64,000 nucleotides of DNA from positions 2,143,001 through 2,207,000 of the forward strand of contig NZ_CP079203.1 of the NCBI RefSeq assembly GCF_019297835.1, given 5' to 3'. A program made the position numbers and the translations under genes. How positions within the stretch are numbered: position 1 is the stretch's first letter; every line of letters starts with the position of its first letter. This stretch comes from Sphingomonas sanguinis. GTDB lineage: Bacteria > Pseudomonadota > Alphaproteobacteria > Sphingomonadales > Sphingomonadaceae. The notes beneath the pieces were generated by a model. The model saw only the letters and a program-made list of their open reading frames with translations, was not told where the DNA came from and made no database searches. Shown one piece after another: positions 54,558 through 63,591 of the stretch.

Positions 54558-57353
54558 TCAGAAGGCGTAGGTCAGGTTGAGCATGTACATGCGCCCCGTC
54601 TCGACATAACCGCCCTTGCGGTCGTTCGAGAGATACGCCTTGCGCTCGCTGGTCGTCGCCCAATAGCTGTGTTCGTTGAACAGGTTCTGCACCGACGCGC
54701 CGACCGTCAGGCCCGAGGGCAGGACATAGTTGACGATCAGGTTCGAGATGGTCGTCGGCTGGATATAGGTATCCGGCCGGCTGGAGCGCAGATCGTACAG
54801 GCGGTCGCCGGTATAGTTGTAGTTCCACTCCGCCGACAGGCCGCCATGGCTGTAGAACAGCGCGGCATTGTACATGATCTTGGGCGCCTGGGTCATGCGC
54901 TGGTCGCGCATCTGGCCGTTGACGAAGACCCGCGCCGTGGCGCGCTGCACCGTGACATTGGCCTGGAGGCCCAGCCCGTCGAGCAGCCCCGGCAGACCCT
55001 TCAGCGAATAGCGCCCGAACAGCTCGACACCATAGATCTTGCCGGTGGCGTCGGTGGTCAGGCTCGACACCTCGACCCCGCCCTGCTGTTCCGACTGGGG
55101 ATTGCCCCAGATGTTGTAGTCGCCGCTCGCGTTGGTGGTGCCGGTCGCGAACAGGACGTGGTTCAGCTGCTTGTAGAAGGGGCTGATCGAGAAGAAGTCG
55201 GTGCCCTGCCCCTTATATTCGACCGAAGCGTCGTAATTCCACGAGGTCTGCGCGTTCAGATTGGGGTTCGGAATGAACACCCCCGTCACCTCGCCCAGAT
55301 CGTTGCGCGACACGCTGGTCGGCCCGAGCAGCAGGTCGAAGGCCGGACGCGAATAGCTCTTCCGGATCGAGGCGCGGACGACCATGTCGTCGTTCGGCCG
55401 GTAGTTGGCGATCACGCTGGGCAGCCACATGTCGTAGTGGCGGCTGGACGTGGCGAACTGGCCGGTGTCGTTGCCCTGATCCTGCCAATAGGTGCCCTTG
55501 AAGCGGTTATATTCGTAGCGCAGGCCCGGCACGACCTGAAGGTCGCCGAACTGCAGCGTCGTCATGACATAGCCGGACAGCCGGTTCTCGCGCCCGTCGA
55601 GGCGGTTTTCTTTCAGCTTCACCGGGTCCAGGCCTGCGATCTTCGGGCTGGAGAGGCGGGCGACCTCGTCCTCGATGAAGCGCGTGTCGATCAGGAAGAT
55701 CGGCACCTGCGCCGCATTGTTCATGAACCCGCCCAGCATCCGGCCGGGCAGCGTCATCAGGCCGGGGCCGGTCGCGGCGTAACGCGGCGAATTGCTGCCA
55801 TCCGCATTGGGGAAGGTATATTGCAGCGCGCCGTCGTCACCCAGCGCATTGGCGTAGCGCTTGGCATCCTCGACCTTGGCGCCCGCCGAGATCGAGACGA
55901 GGCCCTGGTCGGCATGGTGCCAGGTCGTGTCGAACTGCCCCTCCAGGCGGCGTTCCCAGGTATTCTCGAACTGCTGGGTGACGTACCACTGCTTCAGCTT
56001 GGTCAGGTCGGTCAGATAGGCGCGCGCCGCGTCGGTCAGCACGACCTGCGGGAAGGTGCGCTGGCCGATCGAGGTAACCATGCGATACGCCGCCGTGCCC
56101 GTATTGTCGGCGGTGCCGATATAGGGCGCGCCCGCGAAACCGGACTGGATGCGCAAGGGGTAATCCTGCGACCCGCGCGAATAGGCGCCGTGATAGTCGA
56201 AGGTGAAGTCGCCCGAGCGGGTCTGGCCGCCCAGCTTGGTCGTCACCAGTTCCTGGTTGCTGTGCTCGGTGCGGAAATAGTCGGTGGCGGTCAGACCGTA
56301 ATCGGCGCGGTAGCCCGCCGCGTCATAGGAGCCGCCATTGGGGTTGGGGTTCTTCTGATAGGGGGCCAGGCTGGTCTGGCGCAGCGCGGTCTGGTCCATC
56401 CAGCTCTTCAGCTGGTACCGGCCATAGGTGGAGTGGAGGTACAGGTCGGTCCCCTCGCCCTTCCAGTCGAGGTTCAGCGTGCCGCCCATCCGCTCGATCC
56501 GGTTGCGGAAAGCCTGCCACTGGGCGCCGCGCGCGAACAGATTGTCCAGATTGTCGCGGATCATGCCGGGGATGGCGTTGTTATACTTCTCCCAGTCGTG
56601 CTGCACGGCAGTCGACTCGCCCAGCACATGCTTCAGGCCGTAATAGGCCGAGGCATAGATACCGAAATTGCCGAAGCGCTGCGCCGTCTCGACCTGCGCG
56701 GTGCCGCCCCAGGGGTCTTCGCCGCGCGCCGCCGCACGGCCCGCCACCTGGCCCTGAAGCCGGATCTGGCTGCGATGATTGGGCAGGTCGAAGGCGGTGA
56801 TCGGCACCATGTCGATGATGCCCGCGATCACGTCGCCATCATACTTGGCGGTCGGCGCCTTGTCGACGCGCACCGTCTGGAGTGAGAAAGGCGACAGCAG
56901 GTTCATCGAGATGGCGCGGGTGCGCGCATCGGTCTGCGCCAGGCGCACGCCGTCGAGCGAATAGGCGTTGTACGAGGTGTCGAGACCACGGATCGAGACA
57001 TACTGCGCCTCGCCGGTCGCCGCCGCGTTGCGCGACTGGTCCACCGACGAGCTGATGCCCGGCAGGTGGGTCAGCAGGTCGGCCAGATTCTGCTGCGGCT
57101 GAAGGCGCAGTTCCTCGCCCGAGACGACGGTGGCGAGCGACTGGCTGCGCAGCTGTTCGTCCTGCGCATCGACCACCGCCTGGCGATGGCCCTTGACCAC
57201 CACGTCCTCGCCCGCCTGCGGATCGGTATCGGCAACGACCGGCTCGCTGGTGACGACCGGCTCGGCGGCCAGCGCAGGCGCGGCGAGCAGGAAGGTGGCG
57301 GCAGTGCTGCACAACAGGCGCACGACATGCGCCCGCTTGGACGAAGCGGTCAT
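54558..57353 (-). CDS. TonB-dependent receptor (Caulobacter/Xanthomonas type), divergent from phytase
   Basis: 931 residues. A signal peptide (about 1-29, ending ALA) is followed by DVVVKGHRQAVVDAQDEQL and the plug with VVSGEELRLQPQQNLADLL, RGLDTSYNAYSLDGVRLAQTDARTR in outline, VDKAPTAKYDGDVIAGIIDM and LRLQG. This matches the long receptors of the TonB-Xanth-Caul group, which often import carbohydrates or phosphorylated sugars. The barrel ends MLNLTYAF with terminal Phe. It is divergent from a histidine acid phosphatase gene 202 bp away, so inositol phosphates or a sugar phosphate are the favoured ligand (inference). Confidence 0.95.
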   Translation of the reverse strand: MTASSKRAHVVRLLCSTAATFLLAAPALAAEPVVTSEPVVADTDPQAGEDVVVKGHRQAVVDAQDEQLRSQSLATVVSGEELRLQPQQNLADLLTHLPGISSSVDQSRNAAATGEAQYVSIRGLDTSYNAYSLDGVRLAQTDARTRAISMNLLSPFSLQTVRVDKAPTAKYDGDVIAGIIDMVPITAFDLPNHRSQIRLQGQVAGRAAARGEDPWGGTAQVETAQRFGNFGIYASAYYGLKHVLGESTAVQHDWEKYNNAIPGMIRDNLDNLFARGAQWQAFRNRIERMGGTLNLDWKGEGTDLYLHSTYGRYQLKSWMDQTALRQTSLAPYQKNPNPNGGSYDAAGYRADYGLTATDYFRTEHSNQELVTTKLGGQTRSGDFTFDYHGAYSRGSQDYPLRIQSGFAGAPYIGTADNTGTAAYRMVTSIGQRTFPQVVLTDAARAYLTDLTKLKQWYVTQQFENTWERRLEGQFDTTWHHADQGLVSISAGAKVEDAKRYANALGDDGALQYTFPNADGSNSPRYAATGPGLMTLPGRMLGGFMNNAAQVPIFLIDTRFIEDEVARLSSPKIAGLDPVKLKENRLDGRENRLSGYVMTTLQFGDLQVVPGLRYEYNRFKGTYWQDQGNDTGQFATSSRHYDMWLPSVIANYRPNDDMVVRASIRKSYSRPAFDLLLGPTSVSRNDLGEVTGVFIPNPNLNAQTSWNYDASVEYKGQGTDFFSISPFYKQLNHVLFATGTTNASGDYNIWGNPQSEQQGGVEVSSLTTDATGKIYGVELFGRYSLKGLPGLLDGLGLQANVTVQRATARVFVNGQMRDQRMTQAPKIMYNAALFYSHGGLSAEWNYNYTGDRLYDLRSSRPDTYIQPTTISNLIVNYVLPSGLTVGASVQNLFNEHSYWATTSERKAYLSNDRKGGYVETGRMYMLNLTYAF

Positions 57354-57423
57354 GGAAATCCCCCTGGATCAATTCTGATGGCGACGCCCCCCGGGCGCCT
57401 TCGACGGCTCCGCTAGGGGTGCC

Positions 57424-57532
57424 CTGTGACAGTCCGATGACTTATTGACCGAATTTTGATGACTTTGAAAAATTCTTGGCGCCACCGCCGATCATCGCCC
57501 CGGAGGCGTGGGCAATGTCACAGTCCTGACCC
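57424..57532. promoter_or_regulatory. Divergent promoter region with repeated TGTsACAGTCC motif
   Basis: The 201-bp gap between the receptor start (57353) and the phosphatase start (57555) carries TGTGACAGTCCGATGAC near 57425 and the similar TGTCACAGTCCTGACC near 57517. Both have loose resemblance to Pho-box direct repeats (7-4-7 spacing of GTGAC/ATGAC). The two copies lie on the two flanks of the gap. A regulator site is inferred. Phosphate control is a possibility only. Confidence 0.3.
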
Positions 57533-57554
57533 GAAATCGGTCCAAAGTCGCGCG

Positions 57555-58778
57555 ATGATCGCTCTCCCCCGCCGCCTGCGCGCGCCGCTCGCCCTGTTCG
57601 CCCTTTCCATGCTGGCGGTGCCGGTCGCGGCGCAGAAGGCCCCTGCGCCCCAGGGGCTGACGCTCGACCGGGTCGTCGTGCTGATGCGGCACGGCGTCCG
57701 CGCCCCGCTGGACGGCGAGGTGCCGCACGGCACCCGCACCGCCAAGCCCTGGCCGATCTGGACCACGCCGGAGAGCGAACTGACCCCGCACGGCGCCGAA
57801 GCCCTCGCCGCCGAGGCCCGCGCCGACCGCGCGGACTGGATCGCGCGCGGCCTGCTGACCCGGAACTGCCCCGCGCCCGGCAGCATCCGCATCTGGACGA
57901 ACAGCTCGTCCCGCACCATCGCCAGCGGCGAAGCCTATGCCAAGGCGCTGGCCCCCGGTTGCGCGGTGCCGGTCGCGCACAACCCGCTGGGTCAGGTCGA
58001 TCCGCTGTTCGAGCCGCTGCGCGCCCGCGCCACCCGCTTCGACGCGACGACGGCGGTGGCGGATATCGACCGCTTCACCGGCGGTATGGACGCGCTGGTC
58101 GCGCGGAACCGCCCCGCGCTGCAATTGCTGAATCGGGTACTGGGCTGCGGCGATGCCAAGGGCTGCGACCCGGCGGGACCGGCGCGGCTGACGCCCTCGG
58201 CCGACGGGCATGGCATCGATCTGACCGGGCCGATCCGCACCGCCTCGGGCACGGCGCAGGTGCTGTTGCTGCAATATGCCGAAGGGCTGTCGCCTTCGGT
58301 CGGCGGCCTGCCGGTTGACGGGGCGGTGCTGGCGAGGCTGGGCGCGGTCCATGCCGCGCTGTTCGACGTCTATTCGCGCTCGCCCTATATGGCCGCGCAC
58401 CAGTCGGCGGCGTTCGGGCGGCACATGATCGAGGCGCTGACCGCCAGGGACGGCGCGAAGATCGACATGCTGGTCGGACACGACACCAATGTCACCGCGC
58501 TGGCGGCTTTGCTCGGCTTCGATCTGGTCGCGCCGGGCTATGCGACCAATGATGCCGCCCCAGGCGGCGCGATCCTGATCGAGCGCTGGCATGATGCCAA
58601 GGGCCGCGCCTTCGTCACCGTCCGCTATCGCACCCAATCGCCGGAGCAGATCCGCGCCCACGCCGCCGCCGTGTCGGTGAAGCCGGTGCAGGTGCGCGGT
58701 TGCCCAGCCGATGCCCCCTGCCCGCTCGACCGCTTCGTAACGTTGTTCGGCGAGCGGCTGGCCCCGCTGGCGAGGTAG
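57555..58778 (+). CDS. Histidine acid phosphatase (phytase / glucose-1-phosphatase-like), exported
   Basis: 407 residues from ATG 57555. A signal peptide (APLALFALSMLAVPVAAQ) directs it to the periplasm. The catalytic motif RHGVRAP (RHGxRxP) is near residue 38 after LDRVVVLM, and the proton-donor motif is VGHDTN (HD). ESELTPHGAEALAAEAR and WTNSSSRTIASGEAYAKAL also match the branch-2 histidine acid phosphatases of the AppA/Agp type. It removes phosphate from phytate or sugar phosphates. It is divergent from a TonB receptor and precedes a two-component system on the same strand, 75 bp apart. Phytate-scavenging is a reasonable inference. Confidence 0.92.
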   Translation: MIALPRRLRAPLALFALSMLAVPVAAQKAPAPQGLTLDRVVVLMRHGVRAPLDGEVPHGTRTAKPWPIWTTPESELTPHGAEALAAEARADRADWIARGLLTRNCPAPGSIRIWTNSSSRTIASGEAYAKALAPGCAVPVAHNPLGQVDPLFEPLRARATRFDATTAVADIDRFTGGMDALVARNRPALQLLNRVLGCGDAKGCDPAGPARLTPSADGHGIDLTGPIRTASGTAQVLLLQYAEGLSPSVGGLPVDGAVLARLGAVHAALFDVYSRSPYMAAHQSAAFGRHMIEALTARDGAKIDMLVGHDTNVTALAALLGFDLVAPGYATNDAAPGGAILIERWHDAKGRAFVTVRYRTQSPEQIRAHAAAVSVKPVQVRGCPADAPCPLDRFVTLFGERLAPLAR

Positions 58779-58853
58779 GGCTTTGGCGGGGTAGGGCTTG
58801 CCACCGCGCTTTTGCCCGGTAGGGCGAAGGCGGTCACGGTTTGGAAAGTGAAG

Positions 58854-59534
58854 ATGAGCCTGCACCTGCTTCTGGTCGAGGACGATGCCACCTATGCGCA
58901 CGGCCTCGCCGCCGACCTGATCGCAATGGGCCACCGGGTCGAGCATGTCGGGGACGGCCGCCTCGCGCTCGCCGCGATGGACCGCGAGCAATATGACGCG
59001 GTGATCCTCGACCGCATGATGCCGCGCCTGGACGGGCTGTCGGTGGTCGAGACGCTGCGCGGGGGCGGCATCACAGTGCCCGTCGTGATGCTGACCGCGC
59101 TGTCCATGGCGACCGACAAGGTCGACGGGCTGGAAGCGGGCGCGGACGATTATGTCGTCAAGCCGGTCGAGCCGCAGGAACTGGTCGCGCGCATCCAGGC
59201 GGTGATCCGGGGCCGCCGCTGGACGGTCAGCGAAAGCGACACCATCCGCGCAGGGAACATCGTGGTCAGCCCGACGGGCTTTCGCGCCTGGCGCGGCGGC
59301 CAGCCGATCACGCTCGCCAATCTGGAGCTGAAGCTGCTGGCCGAACTGGCCCGCCATGCGGGCGAGGTGCTGACCCGTGCCATGCTGATCGAGCGGGTCT
59401 GGGGCTATGATTTCGAGCCGGAGACCAATATCGTCGACGTCTATATTCGGCGCCTGCGCGTCAAGCTGACCGAGAATGGCGGCGAGGATCCCATCGAAAC
59501 GGTGCGCGGGATCGGTTATTCGCTGAAACCATGA
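58854..59534 (+). CDS. OmpR/PhoB-family response regulator
   Basis: 226 residues from ATG 58854 (GGAAAG upstream). Receiver domain with Asp53 in AVILDRMMPRLDGLS and Lys in YVVKPVEPQEL. A winged-helix DNA-binding domain at about 130-226 contains NLELKLLAELARHAGEVLTRAMLIERVWGYDFEPETNIVDVYIRRLRVKL in outline and ends in ETVRGIGYSLKP. It pairs with the kinase gene that overlaps its stop by 4 bp. Target promoters are unknown; the neighbouring phosphatase and receptor are candidates. Confidence 0.95.
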   Translation: MSLHLLLVEDDATYAHGLAADLIAMGHRVEHVGDGRLALAAMDREQYDAVILDRMMPRLDGLSVVETLRGGGITVPVVMLTALSMATDKVDGLEAGADDYVVKPVEPQELVARIQAVIRGRRWTVSESDTIRAGNIVVSPTGFRAWRGGQPITLANLELKLLAELARHAGEVLTRAMLIERVWGYDFEPETNIVDVYIRRLRVKLTENGGEDPIETVRGIGYSLKP

Positions 59535-60892
59535 TCCAGGGTGCGATCCGTCGTCTGTCGCTGCGCGGGCTGACTATCGGCGTCCTGGCCCTGTTCCTGA
59601 TCGCGACGGTCGCCACCGCCATTGCGATCCTGGCCGCCAACCGCGTCACGGTGGCGCGCGCGGTGGACCGCCGGATCGAAGTCGTCGCCGATCTGGTGCT
59701 GGAGCGCGACGCGGGCGAGACGCGGCTTCCTACCCCCCTGCTGCTCGAACGCATCGCCACCCTGTCGGGCCAGCGCGACACCGGTGATATCGGTCTGTTG
59801 CTGCTGGGGCCGGACGGGCGCAGGTTGGGCGGCAATATCGCGCCGCGCTTCACCCTGCCGATGGGCCGTTCGGATTTGCGCCAGCGTGACGGGATCATCG
59901 GCCTGTCGCATGGCCGCGCGCTGGTCCGCGACGCGGGCGAAGGGCGGCGGCTGGCGGTGGTGGCGGAAACCGAGCCGTTCGACCGCTACCGCGCGACGCG
60001 GACGCGTATCTATCTGATCGGGTTCGGCTCGATCATCCTGATCGTGGTCGGCGGCCTCACCGCCTTTTCGATGCTGGTCGGCCGTCGCATCGCCGACCAA
60101 CGCGCCACGGTCGAGGCGATCATCGCAGGCAACATCCGCCACCGCGTCCCCCTGACCGGATCGGGCGACGAGTTCGACCGCCAGGCCGCCGCCTTCAACC
60201 ACATGCTCGACCGCATCGCCGAACTGATGGAGGCGATGCGCGGCCAGTCCAACGACATCGCCCATGACCTGCGCACGCCGCTGTCGCGCTTGCGCGGCCA
60301 ACTGGCGCGGATGGTCGAGGAGGCGCGGGATCCCGCCCAGGCCGAGCGCGCCCACGCCGCGCTAGCCCAGTGCGACGCGCTGCTCGCCATGTTCGCCGCG
60401 CTGCTGCGCATCGCCGAGATCGAGGCGGGGCATCGCAAGGCGGGGTTCGCCCCCTTCGACCTGTCCATACTGGTCCGCGACACCGCGACGATGATGATCC
60501 CCGTCGCCGAGGATGCCGGGCATCGTCTGGACGTGGCGATCGATGCCGCAGCGCCGGACTTAGTCGGCGACCGGCAGTTGCTGACCCAGGCGCTGGTCAA
60601 TTTGATCGGCAATGCGATCAAATATGGCGGCGACACGATCACCGTGTCGCTCGATGCCGGCGAAGAGGGCGTGACCTTGAGCGTCACGGATAACGGCCCC
60701 GGCATCGCGCCCGAGGATCGCGCCCGTGCGCTACGCCGTTTCGGGCGGCTCGATCCCGCGCGGGAAGCGGCGGGAGGCCATGGCCTGGGCCTGCCGCTGG
60801 TCGAGGCGATCGCGCGGCTGCATCGCGGGCGGCTAACGCTGGGCGACGCCGCGCCGGGGCTGGTCGTATCGCTGATCCTTCCCCGTCGCTGA
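59531..60892 (+). CDS. Membrane sensor histidine kinase (EnvZ/PhoR-like)
   Basis: 453 residues. Membrane helices at about 17-36 and 161-184 frame a roughly 125-residue periplasmic sensor without recognised motifs. A HAMP domain (about 185-240) precedes HisKA with phospho-acceptor His245 in SNDIAHDLRTPLSRLRGQL. HATPase_c follows with LIGNAIKYGGDTI (N box), VTDNGPGIAPEDR (G1) and GGHGLGLPLVEAIARLH (G2). It overlaps the response regulator gene by 4 bp (ATGA), forming a complete two-component system. The stimulus is not evident from sequence. Confidence 0.95.
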   Translation: MIQGAIRRLSLRGLTIGVLALFLIATVATAIAILAANRVTVARAVDRRIEVVADLVLERDAGETRLPTPLLLERIATLSGQRDTGDIGLLLLGPDGRRLGGNIAPRFTLPMGRSDLRQRDGIIGLSHGRALVRDAGEGRRLAVVAETEPFDRYRATRTRIYLIGFGSIILIVVGGLTAFSMLVGRRIADQRATVEAIIAGNIRHRVPLTGSGDEFDRQAAAFNHMLDRIAELMEAMRGQSNDIAHDLRTPLSRLRGQLARMVEEARDPAQAERAHAALAQCDALLAMFAALLRIAEIEAGHRKAGFAPFDLSILVRDTATMMIPVAEDAGHRLDVAIDAAAPDLVGDRQLLTQALVNLIGNAIKYGGDTITVSLDAGEEGVTLSVTDNGPGIAPEDRARALRRFGRLDPAREAAGGHGLGLPLVEAIARLHRGRLTLGDAAPGLVVSLILPRR

Positions 60893-60896
60893 CACT

Positions 60897-61016
60897 CATT
60901 CCTCCCCTGCAAGGGGAGGGTGTGCGGCATGGTGGAGGGGTGTCCCCAGTCGCCCAGCCGGGACACCCCTCCGTCAGGCCTTCGGCCTGCCACCTCCCCT
61001 TGCAGGGTAGGAAGGA
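60897..61016. repeat. Nested inverted repeat, about 120 bp, between kinase and TonB receptor
   Basis: Outer arms CATTCCTCCCCTGCAAGGGG and the inverse CCCCTTGCAGGGTAGGAAGG enclose an inner long inverted repeat (GGAGGGGTGTCCCC ... GGGACACCCCTCC) and a small AGGCCTTCGGCCT hairpin. The whole could fold as one long cruciform. It has the look of a dispersed intergenic element (MITE or REP-like). It ends just before the terminator of the convergent receptor gene. Confidence 0.85.
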
Positions 61017-61021
61017 TAAAC

Positions 61022-61049
61022 AAAAAAGGGCCACCCCGAAGGGTGGCCC
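61022..61049 (-). terminator. Rho-independent terminator of TonB receptor gene
   Basis: Minus strand: GGGCCACCC-TTCG-GGGTGGCCC (9-bp perfect stem with UUCG tetraloop) followed by TTTTTT, 25 bp after the stop at 61074. A textbook intrinsic terminator. Confidence 0.95.
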
Positions 61050-61073
61050 TGAAGTTGGGGTATCGGATCGGGA

Positions 61074-63482
61074 TCAGAAGCGAACCGTGCCTTCCAGGCC
61101 GATGGTGCGCGGCGGGTTGAAGTTGCCGTAATCGCCCAGCGTCGTCGCATTGGCCGCCGAGCGGCGATAGACGAAGCTGTTGTTGAGCAGGTTGCGGCTC
61201 CACAGCGACAGGGTCATCTTCGTGCCGCCCTCGGTCAGCGGCAGGTCGGCCAGCGCGATGCGGCCGTTCATCACGAAGGTCTTGTCGGTGCGCGTCGTCT
61301 CGTTCTGGAAGCTGTAGGCCGGGTCGGCATAGTTGGCGTCCAGGTGGAAACGGACCTTGGCCTCCGAACCCGCCAGCGGCACCTCATAATCGGCATAGGC
61401 CGAGGCGGCGTTGCGCGGCGTATAGACCACGAACACCTGGGTCAGCGCGTTGCCCAGGAACGGGTTCGGCGTCAGCGGCACGTTGGTGTAGGTGTAGGCA
61501 TAGGACGCGCCGACCGTCATGCCCTCGACCGGGTTGGTCGTGATGTCGGCCTCGACCCCGCGAATCTTGGACGTCCCCGGCGCGTTGCGGGTTTCCTCGG
61601 TATGCAGGTTGTAGGTCGGGCTGGCCGGGTTGGTGTCGACATTGTCGAAGTCGATCTGGGTGCCGGTGCGGTCCATGATATAGCCCGCCAGGTTCAGGCG
61701 GACGCGGTGCTCGAACAGGTCCATCTTCGACCCGATCTCATAGGACTTGACCGCTTCGGCGCCGAACGAGGCGAAGGTCTGCGACCGGTCGTTGGCACCG
61801 CCAGCGCGATAGCCGGTCGAGTATTTCGCATAGAGATGGATCGTGTCGGTCGCGTCGAACGCCGCCGTCACCATCGGATCGAACCGGCTGTTGTCGAAGG
61901 TGAAGGGGAAGTTGGTCGACTTGCCCTGCACCAGGTACAGCGTGCCGTTGCGCTTGTCCTTCGTATAGCGGCCACCCAGCGTCAGGTGGAAGGCGTCGAA
62001 ACCCTCCGGCGTGTAGGTCGCCTGCGCGAAGGCGGCATAGCTATAGGCGCGGGCGAAGCTGCCGCGCTGGAAGAAGAACGAACCCGGCGCCCAGCCCTGG
62101 TTGCCCGAACCGATAGTGCCCAGCGCGGTCTGCGACAGGATGGTGTAGCCGGTGCCGTCGCCGTTCCACTGGTTGGTCGACGGAGTCGCCGCCGTCTCAC
62201 GCGCGTTTTCGGTGAAGTAGAACAGGCCCGCCACGTAATCGAGCTGCGGCAGGCTGCCCACCGCCTGAAATTCCTGGCTGAACTGGTGCTGCTGCATGAA
62301 GGACAGGCTGTAGCGGCTGAACTTGCCGTTCGGCAGGAAGACGGTCCGGTGCGCGCCGCCCGAATTGTCCCACTGGTCGGTCGACACGCCGCGCCATGCG
62401 GTGATCGAGCGCAGCTCCAGGTTCGGCGCCACGTCGTAGTTCAGCTTGGCCGAGAAGCCATGGGTGCGGTCGACGCTATACTGCTGCGGCACGCCGATAT
62501 CGGCGGTCTTCATGCGATTGTCGCCCGACACGACGACCAGCGGCGACAGGGGCGCGATGGTGCCGGAGGGCAGCTTGCCGCCATTGGCATTGATCTGCGC
62601 GATCGTCGCGACCGGCAGGCCGCGCGGGTTGTAGTTCAGCAACTGGCTGTAGAAGGGCGAGTTCTCGTCCTTCGCCTGATCATAGGACAGCTCGGCCGAG
62701 AAACCGTCGACCGGCTTCCAGACGGCGGCGACATGGCCGCCCGCGCGGTTGTACGCGCCCCAGCCCACGCTGCCCGGCAGCGGGTTTTTCACGAACGGGT
62801 TCTGGTGCTGGATCACGCCGTCCAGCTTGATCGAGATGTTATTGAACTCGGGCAGGTTGACGTGCGCGGCGGTGTTGTACGCGCCGTAATTGCCGAAGCC
62901 CGCGGTCAGCGAGCCGCCGAACTTGCCGGTCGGCTTGGCGGTGACGATCGACAGCGCGCCGCCCTCGGTATTGCGGCCGAACAGCGTGCCCTGCGGACCG
63001 CGCAGCACTTCGACGCGCTCGATGTCGAACAGCGCGGCGTTCAGGCCCTGCGAACGGCCCAGATACACGCCGTCGAAATAGACGCCGACGCCGGTGTCCC
63101 GCGCGGTCTGGTTCTGGTCGAACGGCACGATGCCGCGAATACCGACGGTCAGCGCCGACTGGCGCGCCTCGAAGGTGGCGACGCGGAGCGACGGCACGGT
63201 GCCGTCGGCCAGGTCGAGCAGGCTCTGGACGTGACGGTCCTTCAGCACGGTCGGGTCGATGACCGAGATGGCGATCGGCGTCTTCTGGAGGCTGGTCTCA
63301 CGCTTGGTCGCGGTGACGACGATGTCCTTCAGCTCACCCGAATCGGTGGCGGGATCGGTCGCTGCGGCGGCGGGTGCCGGATCGGCGGCAGGCTTGGTGT
63401 CGGCCGCGAAAGCAGGCGTGGCGGCGAGTGCCAGAAGCGCGGAACCGCCCAGCAGCGCGGCGCGAACGAAATTGGTGTTCAT
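61074..63482 (-). CDS. TonB-dependent receptor, sphingomonad type
   Basis: 802 residues. Signal peptide ALLGGSALLALAATPAFA (cut after about 26) is followed by a Pro/Ala-rich spacer and ELKDIVVTATKRETSLQKTPIAISV. The plug domain shows LLDLADGTVPSLRVATFEAR, LTVGIRGIVPFDQNQTARD, GVYFDGVYLGRSQGLNAALF and VEVLRGPQGTLFGRNTEGGALSI. The barrel ends with NFNPPRTIGLEGTVRF (terminal Phe). This TIGR01782-unlike subgroup is numerous in sphingomonads, often with aromatic or plant-derived ligands, but nothing here identifies the substrate. A perfect terminator follows its stop. Confidence 0.95.
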   Translation of the reverse strand: MNTNFVRAALLGGSALLALAATPAFAADTKPAADPAPAAAATDPATDSGELKDIVVTATKRETSLQKTPIAISVIDPTVLKDRHVQSLLDLADGTVPSLRVATFEARQSALTVGIRGIVPFDQNQTARDTGVGVYFDGVYLGRSQGLNAALFDIERVEVLRGPQGTLFGRNTEGGALSIVTAKPTGKFGGSLTAGFGNYGAYNTAAHVNLPEFNNISIKLDGVIQHQNPFVKNPLPGSVGWGAYNRAGGHVAAVWKPVDGFSAELSYDQAKDENSPFYSQLLNYNPRGLPVATIAQINANGGKLPSGTIAPLSPLVVVSGDNRMKTADIGVPQQYSVDRTHGFSAKLNYDVAPNLELRSITAWRGVSTDQWDNSGGAHRTVFLPNGKFSRYSLSFMQQHQFSQEFQAVGSLPQLDYVAGLFYFTENARETAATPSTNQWNGDGTGYTILSQTALGTIGSGNQGWAPGSFFFQRGSFARAYSYAAFAQATYTPEGFDAFHLTLGGRYTKDKRNGTLYLVQGKSTNFPFTFDNSRFDPMVTAAFDATDTIHLYAKYSTGYRAGGANDRSQTFASFGAEAVKSYEIGSKMDLFEHRVRLNLAGYIMDRTGTQIDFDNVDTNPASPTYNLHTEETRNAPGTSKIRGVEADITTNPVEGMTVGASYAYTYTNVPLTPNPFLGNALTQVFVVYTPRNAASAYADYEVPLAGSEAKVRFHLDANYADPAYSFQNETTRTDKTFVMNGRIALADLPLTEGGTKMTLSLWSRNLLNNSFVYRRSAANATTLGDYGNFNPPRTIGLEGTVRF

Positions 63483-63591
63483 GGTGGTTATTATCCCTAT
63501 CCCCCGATCGACCTTCCGGTCGTCGCTGGCCGCGCGGATAGGAGCGCTCCAAGAAGCTGGTGTTACCTTTCTATGACCAATGCGGACTTGT

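Noticed and set aside
54516..56885. 789-codon plus-strand frame antisense to a TonB receptor
   Set aside because: It is a mirror image of the receptor gene with low-complexity composition; GC-rich coding strands routinely leave the opposite frame open.
57424..57450. Possible classical Pho box upstream of the phytase-like gene
   Set aside because: Direct repeats match CTGTCAT at only about half the positions; kept as a general motif repeat rather than a named PhoB site.
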